Assembly (NCBI RefSeq): GCF_014191255.1
Contig: NZ_JACHWH010000008.1
Location: 1 to 64,000, forward strand
DNA from: Amycolatopsis bartoniae
Lineage (GTDB): Bacteria; Actinomycetota; Actinomycetes; Mycobacteriales; Pseudonocardiaceae
DNA length: 64,000 nucleotides
Reading direction: 5' to 3'
This document shows, piece by piece, positions 8,103-15,981 of this stretch. Position 1 is the first letter of the stretch. Each line of letters starts with the position of its first letter. Under the pieces are notes generated by a model that did not search any database, was not told where the DNA came from, and saw nothing but the letters and a program-made list of their open reading frames with translations. The translations under genes and the position numbers were made by a program.

Positions 8103-9719
8103 ATGGACCGGATCGCGAGCGGTGTCGTCGTCTCCCCGGAGCCGCGGGCCGCCGAGATCGGGGCGGACGTGCTGCGCCGCGGCGGCAACGCCTTCGACGC
8201 GGCGGTGGCCACGGCGTTCGCCCAGACCGTGTTCAGCCCCTTCATGTGCGGCCTCGGCGGCTGGGGCCTCGCGACGACGTTCTCCGCGAAAACCGGTGCC
8301 AGCGAACACTTCGGCTTTCCCGCGCGGGTCGGTTCGCTGATGCGGCCCGATCTGTGGGCGAACGACATCACCGGCTACACCGACATGTGGCACGTCGCGC
8401 TCGTCGAAGGCCATCCGAACCTCGTGGGCTACGGGGCGATCATGACGCCCGGCACGGTCGCCGGGCTCGGCGAGCTGCACCGCGCGCACGGTTCGCTGCC
8501 GTGGGCGGAACTGATCGAGCCGAGCGCCGTCGCGAGCGAGGAAGGTTTCCCGATCAGCGAACAGGTCGCGAGCGTCTCGCGCAGTTTCGTCTTTCCCGGG
8601 ATGCCTTCCGTCGAGGACCACTACTGCTGGTCGCCGCCGGCGAAACAGTTGTGGACCGGTCCGGACGGGAAACTCAAGCAGGCGGGCGAGCCGTTCCGCA
8701 ATCCCGACCACGCGAAAACCCTGCGGCAGCTGGCCGAACGCGGCGCCGAGGACTTCTACACCGGCGAGCTGGCGGAGGTGATCGCGGAGGACTTCGGACG
8801 TAACGGCGCCTTCGTCACCGCGGGCGACCTCAAGGACTACCAGGTGGACGTCGGGCGCCCGCTCGCCGGTTCCTACCGCGGCCACGGGCTGGAATCCGCC
8901 GCGCTGCCCAACGGCGGGCTGCTCGTCCTGCACATCCTCAAGGTGCTGGAGCGGTTCGAGCTGGGACGGCTGGAGCACAACGGGCCCGAGCACGCGTTCC
9001 TGGTCGGTGGTGCGCTGGCGTGGGCCGGGGTGATCCGCTTCCGCCACCTCGCCGACCCGCGGCACCAGGACGTGCCGGTGGACTGGCTGCTGTCCGACGA
9101 GTACACCGACGAGATCGCCGGGCACCTGAACCGCCGCGAGCTGCCGGACCTCGACGTGTTGCACGAGCCCGGCGGCACCACGCACCTGTCGGTCACCGAC
9201 GCCGAGGGCAACTGCGTCTCGCTGACCCACACGCTGACCATTCCGTCCGGAGTGGTCATTCCCGGTACGGGGTTCACCTGGAACGGCTGCGCGTGCCTGA
9301 TGGACCCCGAGCCGGGCCGCGTGAACTCGTTGGTACCAGGGCGTTCCCGGGCGAACGCGGCCGCACCGACGATCGTGTTCCGCGACGGCAAGCCGGTGCT
9401 GGTGGCCGGTTCTCCCGGCGGTTACTCGATTCCCAGCGCGGTCACGCAGGCGCTGAGCAACGTTCTCGACTTCGGCATGTCGCCGGCGGAGGCCGTGTCC
9501 GCGCCCCGGCTGCACTCCGAGGGCAGGCCGGTGTTCGCCGAGGGCCGGTTCTCGCAGCGCACGATCACCGCGCTGCGCGACCGCGGCATGCCGATCGTGC
9601 AGAAACCGGCGAACTACCTCGCGTCCTTCGGCCGGGTCCAGCTGATCGCCCTCGAAGACGGCAGGCCGACCGGCGCCGCAGACCCCCGCAACGACGGCGG
9701 AATCGCCTGCTACGCCTGA
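8103..9719 (+). CDS. ggt: Gamma-glutamyltransferase (Ntn hydrolase)
   Basis: A 538-aa GGT. The N-terminal region has 'ADVLRRGGNAFDAAVATAF' and 'GLGGWGLA', the autoprocessing site and nucleophile are in PGGTTHLSV (Thr359), and later come 'GSPGGYSIPSAV' (substrate binding), 'APRLHSEG' and the usual C-terminal 'GAADPRNDGG'. The enzyme cleaves or transfers gamma-glutamyl groups from amides. No signal peptide is visible, so it is likely cytoplasmic, unlike E. coli Ggt. It has a strong Shine-Dalgarno (GAGGAG). The amidase follows 10 bases after its stop, so the two are co-transcribed. Confidence 0.92.
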   Translation: MDRIASGVVVSPEPRAAEIGADVLRRGGNAFDAAVATAFAQTVFSPFMCGLGGWGLATTFSAKTGASEHFGFPARVGSLMRPDLWANDITGYTDMWHVALVEGHPNLVGYGAIMTPGTVAGLGELHRAHGSLPWAELIEPSAVASEEGFPISEQVASVSRSFVFPGMPSVEDHYCWSPPAKQLWTGPDGKLKQAGEPFRNPDHAKTLRQLAERGAEDFYTGELAEVIAEDFGRNGAFVTAGDLKDYQVDVGRPLAGSYRGHGLESAALPNGGLLVLHILKVLERFELGRLEHNGPEHAFLVGGALAWAGVIRFRHLADPRHQDVPVDWLLSDEYTDEIAGHLNRRELPDLDVLHEPGGTTHLSVTDAEGNCVSLTHTLTIPSGVVIPGTGFTWNGCACLMDPEPGRVNSLVPGRSRANAAAPTIVFRDGKPVLVAGSPGGYSIPSAVTQALSNVLDFGMSPAEAVSAPRLHSEGRPVFAEGRFSQRTITALRDRGMPIVQKPANYLASFGRVQLIALEDGRPTGAADPRNDGGIACYA

Positions 9720-9729
9720 GAGGAGCGAC

Positions 9730-11250
9730 ATGCGCCCACCCGGGCCGGACGAGGTGGTCCGGTACGCGAACCGCCTGCGGGTGCGGGTTGCCTGTGACGA
9801 GGTGGCCGCCTACCGGGAGGCCGTGACGGCCCACCTCGCGCTGTTCGACCGGCTCGGCGAGTTCCCGCGGACCACGACCGCCCTGCGCCACCCCGCCCGG
9901 TCGCCCGGCGAACGGTCCACATCGGACCCGTTCGGAGCGATCGCACGCTGGTGCGAGGTCGCGGGCGACCCCGGTGGTCCGCTCTCCGGAATGACGTTGG
10001 GGGTCAAGGACTCCATCGCCGTCGCCGGAGTTCCGGTGACCGACGGCAGCGACCGGCTCCCGTGCCCGGTGCCGCTGGAGGACGCCGTCGTGGTGGAGCG
10101 CGCGCTCGCGGCGGGCGCGCACCTCGTCGCCAAGACGAGCCTCGCGGATCTGTCGATGGGCCTCGGTACCGTGAGAAACCCCCACGACACGCGGTTTTCC
10201 GCCGGCGGCTCGTCGTCCGGCTCGGCCGCCGCCGTCGCGGGCGGGCTCGTCGACCTCGCGCTCGGCGCCGACCAGGGCGGCAGCATCCGCGTGCCCGCCG
10301 CGTGGTGCGGAATCGTCGGGATGAAGCCGACCTTCGGCCTCGTGCCCGCCCACGGGCTCACGCACCTGGAACACAGCCTCGACCACATCGGCCCCATGAC
10401 GACCACCGTCGCCGACAACGCCCTGCTGCTCCAGGTCATCGCGGGCGGCGACTGGCGCGACCCGGCCACCGATCCCGACCGCACCCCCGAGCACTACCCC
10501 GACGCGGCCGGCGAAGGCATCGAGGGGCTGCGCATCGGCGTGGTCGAGGAAGCACTGGCGCACTGCACGCCCGACATGCTGGAGGCGTTCGAGCGCGCAC
10601 GGCAGGTGCTCGCGGGAGCGGGCGCGAAGCTCGTGCCCGTCTCGGTGCCGTTGTGGCCCGCCGCGTCGGTGGTCGTGCGGGTGCTGACCACGTTCTCGTT
10701 CGCCGCGACGGCCGCCACCGGCGGGCACACTCCCGGCGACCTCGCCCGCGTCGACGTCAACGCCGTGGCCACGGCGGGTGTGCACTACGGCGATGGCATG
10801 GGGCAACTGCCGTTCGTGCTACGGGCACGCCTGCTCGCGCTGGAACACGTGCGGGAAACCAACCGCGGGGTGCACCTCGCGCACGCCCGCAACCTGCGGC
10901 TCGACCTGCGCCGCCAGCTCGACCGGACGCTCGCGGACGTCGACCTGCTGATCACGCCGACCACTCCGGCCGGTCCGGTGCTGCTGGCCCAGGAACCTGC
11001 CGCCGACGTCGCGTACAACACGAGCCCGTTCAACCTCAGCGGCCACCCCGCCCTGACCGTGCCCGCCGGGCCGGGCGACTCCGGACTGCCCGCCGGGCTG
11101 CAGATCGCCGGGCGCCGGTTCGACGAGCGGACGGTGTACCGCGCCGGGTTCGCGTTCGAGGCGGCGGCCGAGGCCGTGCCGTGGGTCCTCGATCCCGAGG
11201 GCGAGGCGGACCTCCTGCCTCAGCCGTCCAGCCGGACCTCGGGGCGGTAG
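9730..11250 (+). CDS. Amidase (amidase signature family)
   Basis: A 506-aa amidase-signature enzyme with a full Ser-cisSer-Lys triad: Lys93 (LGVKDS), cis-Ser163 in GGSSSGSAA and nucleophile Ser185 in DQGGSIRVPA. It hydrolyses a carboxamide; AtzF/allophanate-hydrolase-like and GatA-like members share this layout. Co-transcribed with ggt, it probably acts on the same pool of amides. The last 31 bases overlap, tail to tail, with the 3' end of the asparagine synthetase gene. Confidence 0.9.
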   Translation: MRPPGPDEVVRYANRLRVRVACDEVAAYREAVTAHLALFDRLGEFPRTTTALRHPARSPGERSTSDPFGAIARWCEVAGDPGGPLSGMTLGVKDSIAVAGVPVTDGSDRLPCPVPLEDAVVVERALAAGAHLVAKTSLADLSMGLGTVRNPHDTRFSAGGSSSGSAAAVAGGLVDLALGADQGGSIRVPAAWCGIVGMKPTFGLVPAHGLTHLEHSLDHIGPMTTTVADNALLLQVIAGGDWRDPATDPDRTPEHYPDAAGEGIEGLRIGVVEEALAHCTPDMLEAFERARQVLAGAGAKLVPVSVPLWPAASVVVRVLTTFSFAATAATGGHTPGDLARVDVNAVATAGVHYGDGMGQLPFVLRARLLALEHVRETNRGVHLAHARNLRLDLRRQLDRTLADVDLLITPTTPAGPVLLAQEPAADVAYNTSPFNLSGHPALTVPAGPGDSGLPAGLQIAGRRFDERTVYRAGFAFEAAAEAVPWVLDPEGEADLLPQPSSRTSGR

Positions 11251-13064
11251 AGGTCGAGCCAGTGGTGCAGGTCGAGGACCTGGTCGAGCCCCGCCCGGGT
11301 GCGCCGCGGCACGGTCTCCGGGTCGTACTCGGCGGCGGCGGTCACCCAGCCCGCGTCGACGAGGTCGAACACGGGTAGCCCCGGCTCGGCGAGCAGCTCC
11401 TTCGCCTGCTGCTGCAACGCCGCCGCGTACTGAGGGTCCTGTGTGGACGGATACGGATTCTTCTTCCGGTTGGCCACCGACTCGGGCAACACGTGCTTTG
11501 TCGCGTGTCGCAACAGGCTCTTTTCCTGTCCGTCGAATGTCTGCAATCCCCAAGGAACATTGTAGACATATTCGACGAGCCGATGGTCGCAGAACGGCAC
11601 CCGCACCTCCAGCCCGGCGGCCATCGACATGCGGTCCTTGCGGTCGAGCACCATCCGCAGGTACCGCGTCAGGTTGAGGTGCAGCACCGTGCGCATCCGC
11701 CGCCGCAAGCCCTCCTCCCCGGGCAGGTGCCCGACGCCCGCGACCGCCGTCGCGTACTGGTCGGCGACGTACTCGGGCAGTTCGAGCGCGTCCAGCACGT
11801 CCGGCCGCAGCACCTCGTGCCGGTCCGCGGTCAGCGATCCGGGGAACGCGCGCCACGAAAACTCCTCCGCCCAGCGCGGTGCGTCCTCGTGGTACCAGCG
11901 GTAACCGCCGAACACCTCGTCCGCGGACTCCCCGGACAACGCGACGGTGGAGGTCTCCTTGATCGCCTTCGACAGCAAGTACAGCGAGGGGTCGAGGTCG
12001 CCGAGCAGCCCCGGCATGTCCCGCGCGGTGATCACCCTCCGGCGCAGCTCCGGATCGGCGAGGTCCCTCGTGTCGAGCAGGATCTCCTCGTGCCGCGGGT
12101 GCAGCAGGTCGACGACGTCCCGGATGTAGGGTGCGTCCACGGTGTCCCGCAACGGGTCGGGGCGGAACCGCTCCTCGTGCCCGAGGTAGTTGACCGAAAA
12201 GGTGCGCGGCCGTTCCCCTTCCCGCGCAAGGGTTTTCGCGGCCAGCCCGGTGATCGCGCTGGAGTCCAGGCCGCCGGACAGCAGCACGCACCGCGGCACG
12301 TCCGCGACCAGCTGCCGCTCCACGATGTCGGTCAGCAGGTCCCGCACGTGCGCGATGGTCTCCTGCCGGTCGTGCTCGTGCTCGCGGGCTTCGAGCCGCC
12401 AGTAGGTGCGCGTGCGGATGCCGTCGGCGTCGACGAGGACCAGTGTGCCGGGTTCGACCTCGCGCATTCCGCGCCACAGCGCCCATCCCGGCACGCGGGC
12501 GAAGGTGATCAGGTCCCGCAGGCCCGCCGCGTCCACCACGCGCTCGGCGAGCGGGTTGGCCAGTATCGCCTTCGGCTCCGAACCGAACAGCACCCCGTCC
12601 GACGTCGGGTAGTAGTAGAACGGCTTTATCCCCATGCGATCCCGCGTCAGCAGCAGCGTCGCGGTGCGCTCGTCCCAGATCGCGAACCCGTACATGCCGT
12701 TGAGGCGCGTCACCACGTCCGGGCCCCACTCCAGATAGCCGCGCAGCACCACCTCGGTGTCGCTGCTCGTGGTGAACCGGTGTCCCCGGCCCACCAGTTG
12801 TTCGCGCAGCTCGCGGAAGTTGTACGTCTCTCCGATGTAGACGATCACGACCGCGCCGTCCGGGGTCTGCACGGCCATCGGCTGCCGTCCGCCGGCCAGG
12901 TCGATGATCGACAGGCGCCGGTGCCCCAGCGCGGCCCGCTCGCCGAGCCAGATCCCGTCGTCGTCCGGCCCGCGGCAGGCCATGGTGCCGCTCATCGCCT
13001 CGACGATGTCCCGCTCCGGGCGAAGGTCACGGGCGAACGAGACCCAGCCGGCGATTCCGCACAC
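11220..13064 (-). CDS. Asparagine synthetase-like amidotransferase (AsnB family)
   Basis: A 614-aa, two-domain enzyme. The N-terminal glutaminase has the nucleophile Cys2 (MCGIAGW) and 'CRGPDDDG'. The C-terminal AMP-forming synthetase domain has the PP-loop LLSGGLDSSAI and 'LSGESADEVFGGY'. The family converts Asp + Gln + ATP to Asn, but actinomycetes also use paralogues to amidate natural products. One oddity is that the oxyanion-hole motif, normally NGEIYN, reads YIGETYN: the Asn at residue 77 is Ile. The gene overlaps the convergent amidase by 31 bases and is third in an operon after the condensation-like and CitE-like genes (19-base gap to the former). Confidence 0.85.
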   Translation of the reverse strand: MCGIAGWVSFARDLRPERDIVEAMSGTMACRGPDDDGIWLGERAALGHRRLSIIDLAGGRQPMAVQTPDGAVVIVYIGETYNFRELREQLVGRGHRFTTSSDTEVVLRGYLEWGPDVVTRLNGMYGFAIWDERTATLLLTRDRMGIKPFYYYPTSDGVLFGSEPKAILANPLAERVVDAAGLRDLITFARVPGWALWRGMREVEPGTLVLVDADGIRTRTYWRLEAREHEHDRQETIAHVRDLLTDIVERQLVADVPRCVLLSGGLDSSAITGLAAKTLAREGERPRTFSVNYLGHEERFRPDPLRDTVDAPYIRDVVDLLHPRHEEILLDTRDLADPELRRRVITARDMPGLLGDLDPSLYLLSKAIKETSTVALSGESADEVFGGYRWYHEDAPRWAEEFSWRAFPGSLTADRHEVLRPDVLDALELPEYVADQYATAVAGVGHLPGEEGLRRRMRTVLHLNLTRYLRMVLDRKDRMSMAAGLEVRVPFCDHRLVEYVYNVPWGLQTFDGQEKSLLRHATKHVLPESVANRKKNPYPSTQDPQYAAALQQQAKELLAEPGLPVFDLVDAGWVTAAAEYDPETVPRRTRAGLDQVLDLHHWLDLYRPEVRLDG

Positions 13065-13082
13065 GTTCGCACTTCCTCCCGC

Positions 13083-14246
13083 TCAGGCCGTCGCGGCGAT
13101 GTCGGCGAGCACTTCGGTGATCCGCCGGGTGATTCCTTCGCCCTCCGCCACGGAGAACACCTCGGTGGGGTAGGCCGACATGATCGTCATCCGGCCCTGG
13201 AACGTGTAGAAGCCGTGCCACGGGGTGTCCAGCGCGGTACACGGGTAGAGGCGGCTCGTGCCGGTCACCTCCAGGTCCGGCGGGAACTCCATCTCCGGGA
13301 TCACGGCCATGTTCGTGGTGACCACCGACGACAGCCGCGGGTCGAGGGGCTCGGGCGGGTCCATCGGCGGCCGCATCAACGGCACCTCGTGGGCCTCGAT
13401 CGCCTTCGTGAGCTGGTCACGGACCTGACGGCCCAGCGGCACCGGATCCTCGTCGCCGCGCACGGTGAGATCGGTCCGGTGCCAGCCGACCAGCCGCGTG
13501 GTTTCGAGCTTGCCGACCGGGGCGGTGAGCCGGTGCCGCAGGTTCACGGCCGACATGCACAGCATCGGCCACTCGCCGGGCAGCGGATCCAGGCGCCGGT
13601 GGACCAGCAACATGGCGCCGCACAGCAGGCCGTGCACGGTGGTGCCCGCGCGGTGCGCGACCGTCCGCAGGCCCGTCACCACATCCGGATCGAGTATCCG
13701 GTCGATCTGGTGGATCGGCTTCACCACGGACGGCGAGGGCCGGTAGTCACAGGGAATGCCGAGCCGTTCGAGCACAGTGGACGGTGGTACGGGCAGCGCG
13801 CCGGTTTCCTCCGTGGGAAGCGCGCCCGTGGTGACCAGTCGCGTGTAGCGCGACCACAGCTCGGCGAACAACGCCAGCCAGCTCTGCCCGTCCACGACGA
13901 ACAGGTAGGTCTGCAGCACGATCGCCCCGCCGGTCGCGTCGGTGACCAGGTTCAGCCGCGCGACCCCGTCGGCCGGGTCCGGCAGCTCCCCGATCTCCTC
14001 ACGCAGCCGGGCCAGGTCGCCGCGGCGTGCGTGCACCTTCGGCAGGTCGTCGTCCCGCGCTTCGAGGTAGTAGCCGTCACCGTCGTGGCTGATCCGCGCG
14101 TTCAGCACCGGATGCCGCACGCACAGCGACTCGTACGCCCGCGCGAGCAGCTTTTCGTCGAGCACGCCCCGGTAGGTGTAGACCTGCGCGGCCTGTTCAT
14201 GGAGCCACTTCACCTCGATCCGGTCCAGCGGACGCTTGTGGTGCAC
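13083..14246 (-). CDS. Condensation-domain-like acyltransferase lacking the HH motif
   Basis: A 387-aa stand-alone protein with the fold signature of PapA/NRPS condensation enzymes: 'PLDRIEVKWLHE' at the start, 'YESLCVRHPVLNARI' at ~38-52 and the 'ELWSRYTRL' helix after the active-site loop. The HHxxxDG motif is degenerate: residues 114-120 are YLFVVDG, so the catalytic base His is Leu115. The C-terminal half has 'VNLRHRLTAPVGKL' and 'PWHGFYTFQGRMTIM'. It may be a non-catalytic or redirected acyl carrier/acceptor-binding protein. It lies between CitE-like and AsnB-like genes in one operon. Confidence 0.8.
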   Translation of the reverse strand: MHHKRPLDRIEVKWLHEQAAQVYTYRGVLDEKLLARAYESLCVRHPVLNARISHDGDGYYLEARDDDLPKVHARRGDLARLREEIGELPDPADGVARLNLVTDATGGAIVLQTYLFVVDGQSWLALFAELWSRYTRLVTTGALPTEETGALPVPPSTVLERLGIPCDYRPSPSVVKPIHQIDRILDPDVVTGLRTVAHRAGTTVHGLLCGAMLLVHRRLDPLPGEWPMLCMSAVNLRHRLTAPVGKLETTRLVGWHRTDLTVRGDEDPVPLGRQVRDQLTKAIEAHEVPLMRPPMDPPEPLDPRLSSVVTTNMAVIPEMEFPPDLEVTGTSRLYPCTALDTPWHGFYTFQGRMTIMSAYPTEVFSVAEGEGITRRITEVLADIAATA

Positions 14247-14279
14247 GCGTGGAACTCCCTTCTGCCAGGGAAAACGCGG

Positions 14280-15098
14280 TCAGGAGGCGAACTTCAGCAG
14301 GCGGCGGGCCCGTTCGAGCATCGGCTTGCCCACCACCTGGCCACGCAGCTGCTGGATCGACCCGTCGGCGGCGGCGTCCAGCACCTCGCGCGCCCACTCC
14401 AGCTCGTACTCGCTCGGCGAGAAGATCTGGTTCACCACGGGCACTTGCGACGGGTGCAGGCAGAGCTTGCCGCTGAACCCCATCGACAACGCGTGCCGCG
14501 CGTCGTCGGTGATGGCTTCGACACTGCGCAACCGGATGGTCACCCCGTCGATGGGCGGCGGCAGCCGCAGCGCCGCGGACGCCATCACCATGCGTGAGCG
14601 CGGGTACGCGAACGCAGTCCGTTCCTCGGGCGCCACGCCGATTTCCGTGCCCAGGTCGGCGTTTCCGAACACCGCGCGCAACACGCCGGGCACGGCGAGC
14701 AACGAGTCGACCGCGAGCACCCCGGCCGCGGTCTCGACCAACGGCAGCACCCGCGCGTCGGACGCCAGCCGGGACAGCGCCTCGGCGATCTGGTGCGGCG
14801 CGGTCACCTTGGGCAGCATGATCACGACGTCCGGGTGCTCGGCGAGCATCGCGAGATCCTCGTCGTACCACGGGGTGCCGGCCGCGTTCACCCGCACGAC
14901 CCCGCGCCCGCCACCGGCGAGCCAGGCGTCGATGTGCTCGCGCGCGGCCGGTTTCGACTCCGGCCCCACGGCGTCCTCGATGTCCAGCACGACGACGTCC
15001 GCCCCGCTGCCGGCGGCCTTCGCGAACCGGTCGGGACGGTGCCCGGGCACGAAGAGCAGGGAGCGGCTGTGGGCGACGAGCTCGGCGTAGCTGGCCAT
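14280..15098 (-). CDS. HpcH/HpaI aldolase / citrate lyase beta-like CoA-ester lyase
   Basis: A 272-aa TIM-barrel lyase of the CitE family. Landmarks are 'RSLLFVPGHRPDRFAKA' (start of barrel), 'VVVLDIEDAVGPESK' with the metal-binding Glu/Asp, 'VRVNAAGTPWYDED', 'LPLVETAAGVL', 'FGNADLGTEIG' and 'GFSGKLCLHPSQVP'. These enzymes cleave or form malyl-, citramalyl- or HMG-like CoA esters. I start at the ATG (15098), with AAGGGG 6 bases upstream. It is the first gene of the operon with the condensation-like and AsnB-like genes. It may feed an acyl-CoA to the acyltransferase; this is inference. Confidence 0.85.
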   Translation of the reverse strand: MASYAELVAHSRSLLFVPGHRPDRFAKAAGSGADVVVLDIEDAVGPESKPAAREHIDAWLAGGGRGVVRVNAAGTPWYDEDLAMLAEHPDVVIMLPKVTAPHQIAEALSRLASDARVLPLVETAAGVLAVDSLLAVPGVLRAVFGNADLGTEIGVAPEERTAFAYPRSRMVMASAALRLPPPIDGVTIRLRSVEAITDDARHALSMGFSGKLCLHPSQVPVVNQIFSPSEYELEWAREVLDAAADGSIQQLRGQVVGKPMLERARRLLKFAS

Positions 15099-15140
15099 GG
15101 CGGTCCCCTTCACGCGGCGACACCGTCACGTTAGGAGCGC

Positions 15141-15168
15141 CGCCTCCCCCGCCCAAGGGAGGCGTTTT
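15141..15168. terminator. Hairpin CGCCTCCC...GGGAGGCG
   Basis: Perfect 8-bp arms (15141-15148 and 15157-15164) with an 8-base loop, located between the stop of the HD gene and the start of the CitE-like gene. The TTTT run lies on the plus strand, where no gene reads in. On the minus strand it would act as a U-less terminator for the HD gene, so the orientation is uncertain. Confidence 0.4.
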
Positions 15169-15172
15169 CGGC

Positions 15173-15931
15173 TCAGCGGCCGTGCCGGCGGAGGAACTCC
15201 TCGGTGCGCCGCACGGCGGCGGCCCGCTCGTCGCCGTTGCGGTCCAGCGCCCGCACCACCGGATCGTCCGGCCCGCGCCGGGCCCGCAACTCGGCCATGC
15301 GCTCGTCGAACGACATGTGCGCGCCGTCCGGGCTGGTGGTCATGTCGCAGTACCACAGCGCGTCCCGCACCACGCCGCGCTCGTCCTCGAACTCGGCCAG
15401 CTCACCGGAAAGCCCGTTCAGCTCGGCGACGGCCGCCGCTCCCGCGTGGTGCGCGACCAGCGCGCAGACCCGCCGCGGCACGCCGTGGCGCGCGAGGTAG
15501 CGGGCCCCGTCGAGCTGGTGGAAGCCGGTGTCCGCGACCTCGGCGGCATACCCGATGTCGTGCAGCCACGCCGACACCACAAGCACCTGGCCCTCGTCCC
15601 GCGGCAGCAGCCGGGCGATCTCCGCCGCGCGACCGGCGACGCCCTGGCTGTGCTGCCAGCGGCGCGGCAGCTCGTTTTCGAGCAAGCGCTTGGCCCACGC
15701 CGCGGCGTCGGCGACGGCACCGGCCTTGAGCCGCGCCCGGACCAGCCGCTCGACGAGGATCGGCAGGAAGGACGTCACACTGGCGCCGGCGAAGCGCCCG
15801 CGCGCGTCCTCCACCCAGCCGTGCAGGAGCTGCGGCGGCACGTCCTGCTCGCGCCGCAGCCGCTCCTCCAGCCGTGCGATCTGCTCGTCGACGAACGACT
15901 CGCGCAGCTGTTCCGCCGTCGAACTGCCCAT
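15173..15931 (-). CDS. HD-domain phosphohydrolase with N-terminal helical dimerisation domain
   Basis: A 252-aa protein. Residues ~10-70 look like the actinomycete three-helix-bundle dimerisation domain (DEQIARLEERL, then 'PPQLLHGWVEDARGRFAGA'). Residues ~90-200 are an HD domain: 'RWQHSQGVAGRAAEIA' gives the first His, 'VVSAWLHDIGY' the HD pair, and 'ALVAHHAGA' the later His. HD proteins of this size are metal-dependent phosphohydrolases acting on nucleotides. The substrate is unknown, and it has no obvious functional link with its neighbours. Confidence 0.78.
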   Translation of the reverse strand: MGSSTAEQLRESFVDEQIARLEERLRREQDVPPQLLHGWVEDARGRFAGASVTSFLPILVERLVRARLKAGAVADAAAWAKRLLENELPRRWQHSQGVAGRAAEIARLLPRDEGQVLVVSAWLHDIGYAAEVADTGFHQLDGARYLARHGVPRRVCALVAHHAGAAAVAELNGLSGELAEFEDERGVVRDALWYCDMTTSPDGAHMSFDERMAELRARRGPDDPVVRALDRNGDERAAAVRRTEEFLRRHGR

Positions 15932-15981
15932 GAACTCAGGTTAAACAGAGATTTCGCTGTCCGCACCGGGTGTGACGATTA

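Noticed and set aside
11220-11250. 31-base overlap of amidase and AsnB genes as an annotation error
   Set aside because: Both C-termini are in frame with full-length family members; convergent overlaps are common in this window (32313-32323, 35245-35254, 46833-46849).
11493-14597. 1034-codon plus-strand frame
   Set aside because: Antisense to AsnB, condensation-like and CitE genes, all of which have clear motifs on the minus strand.
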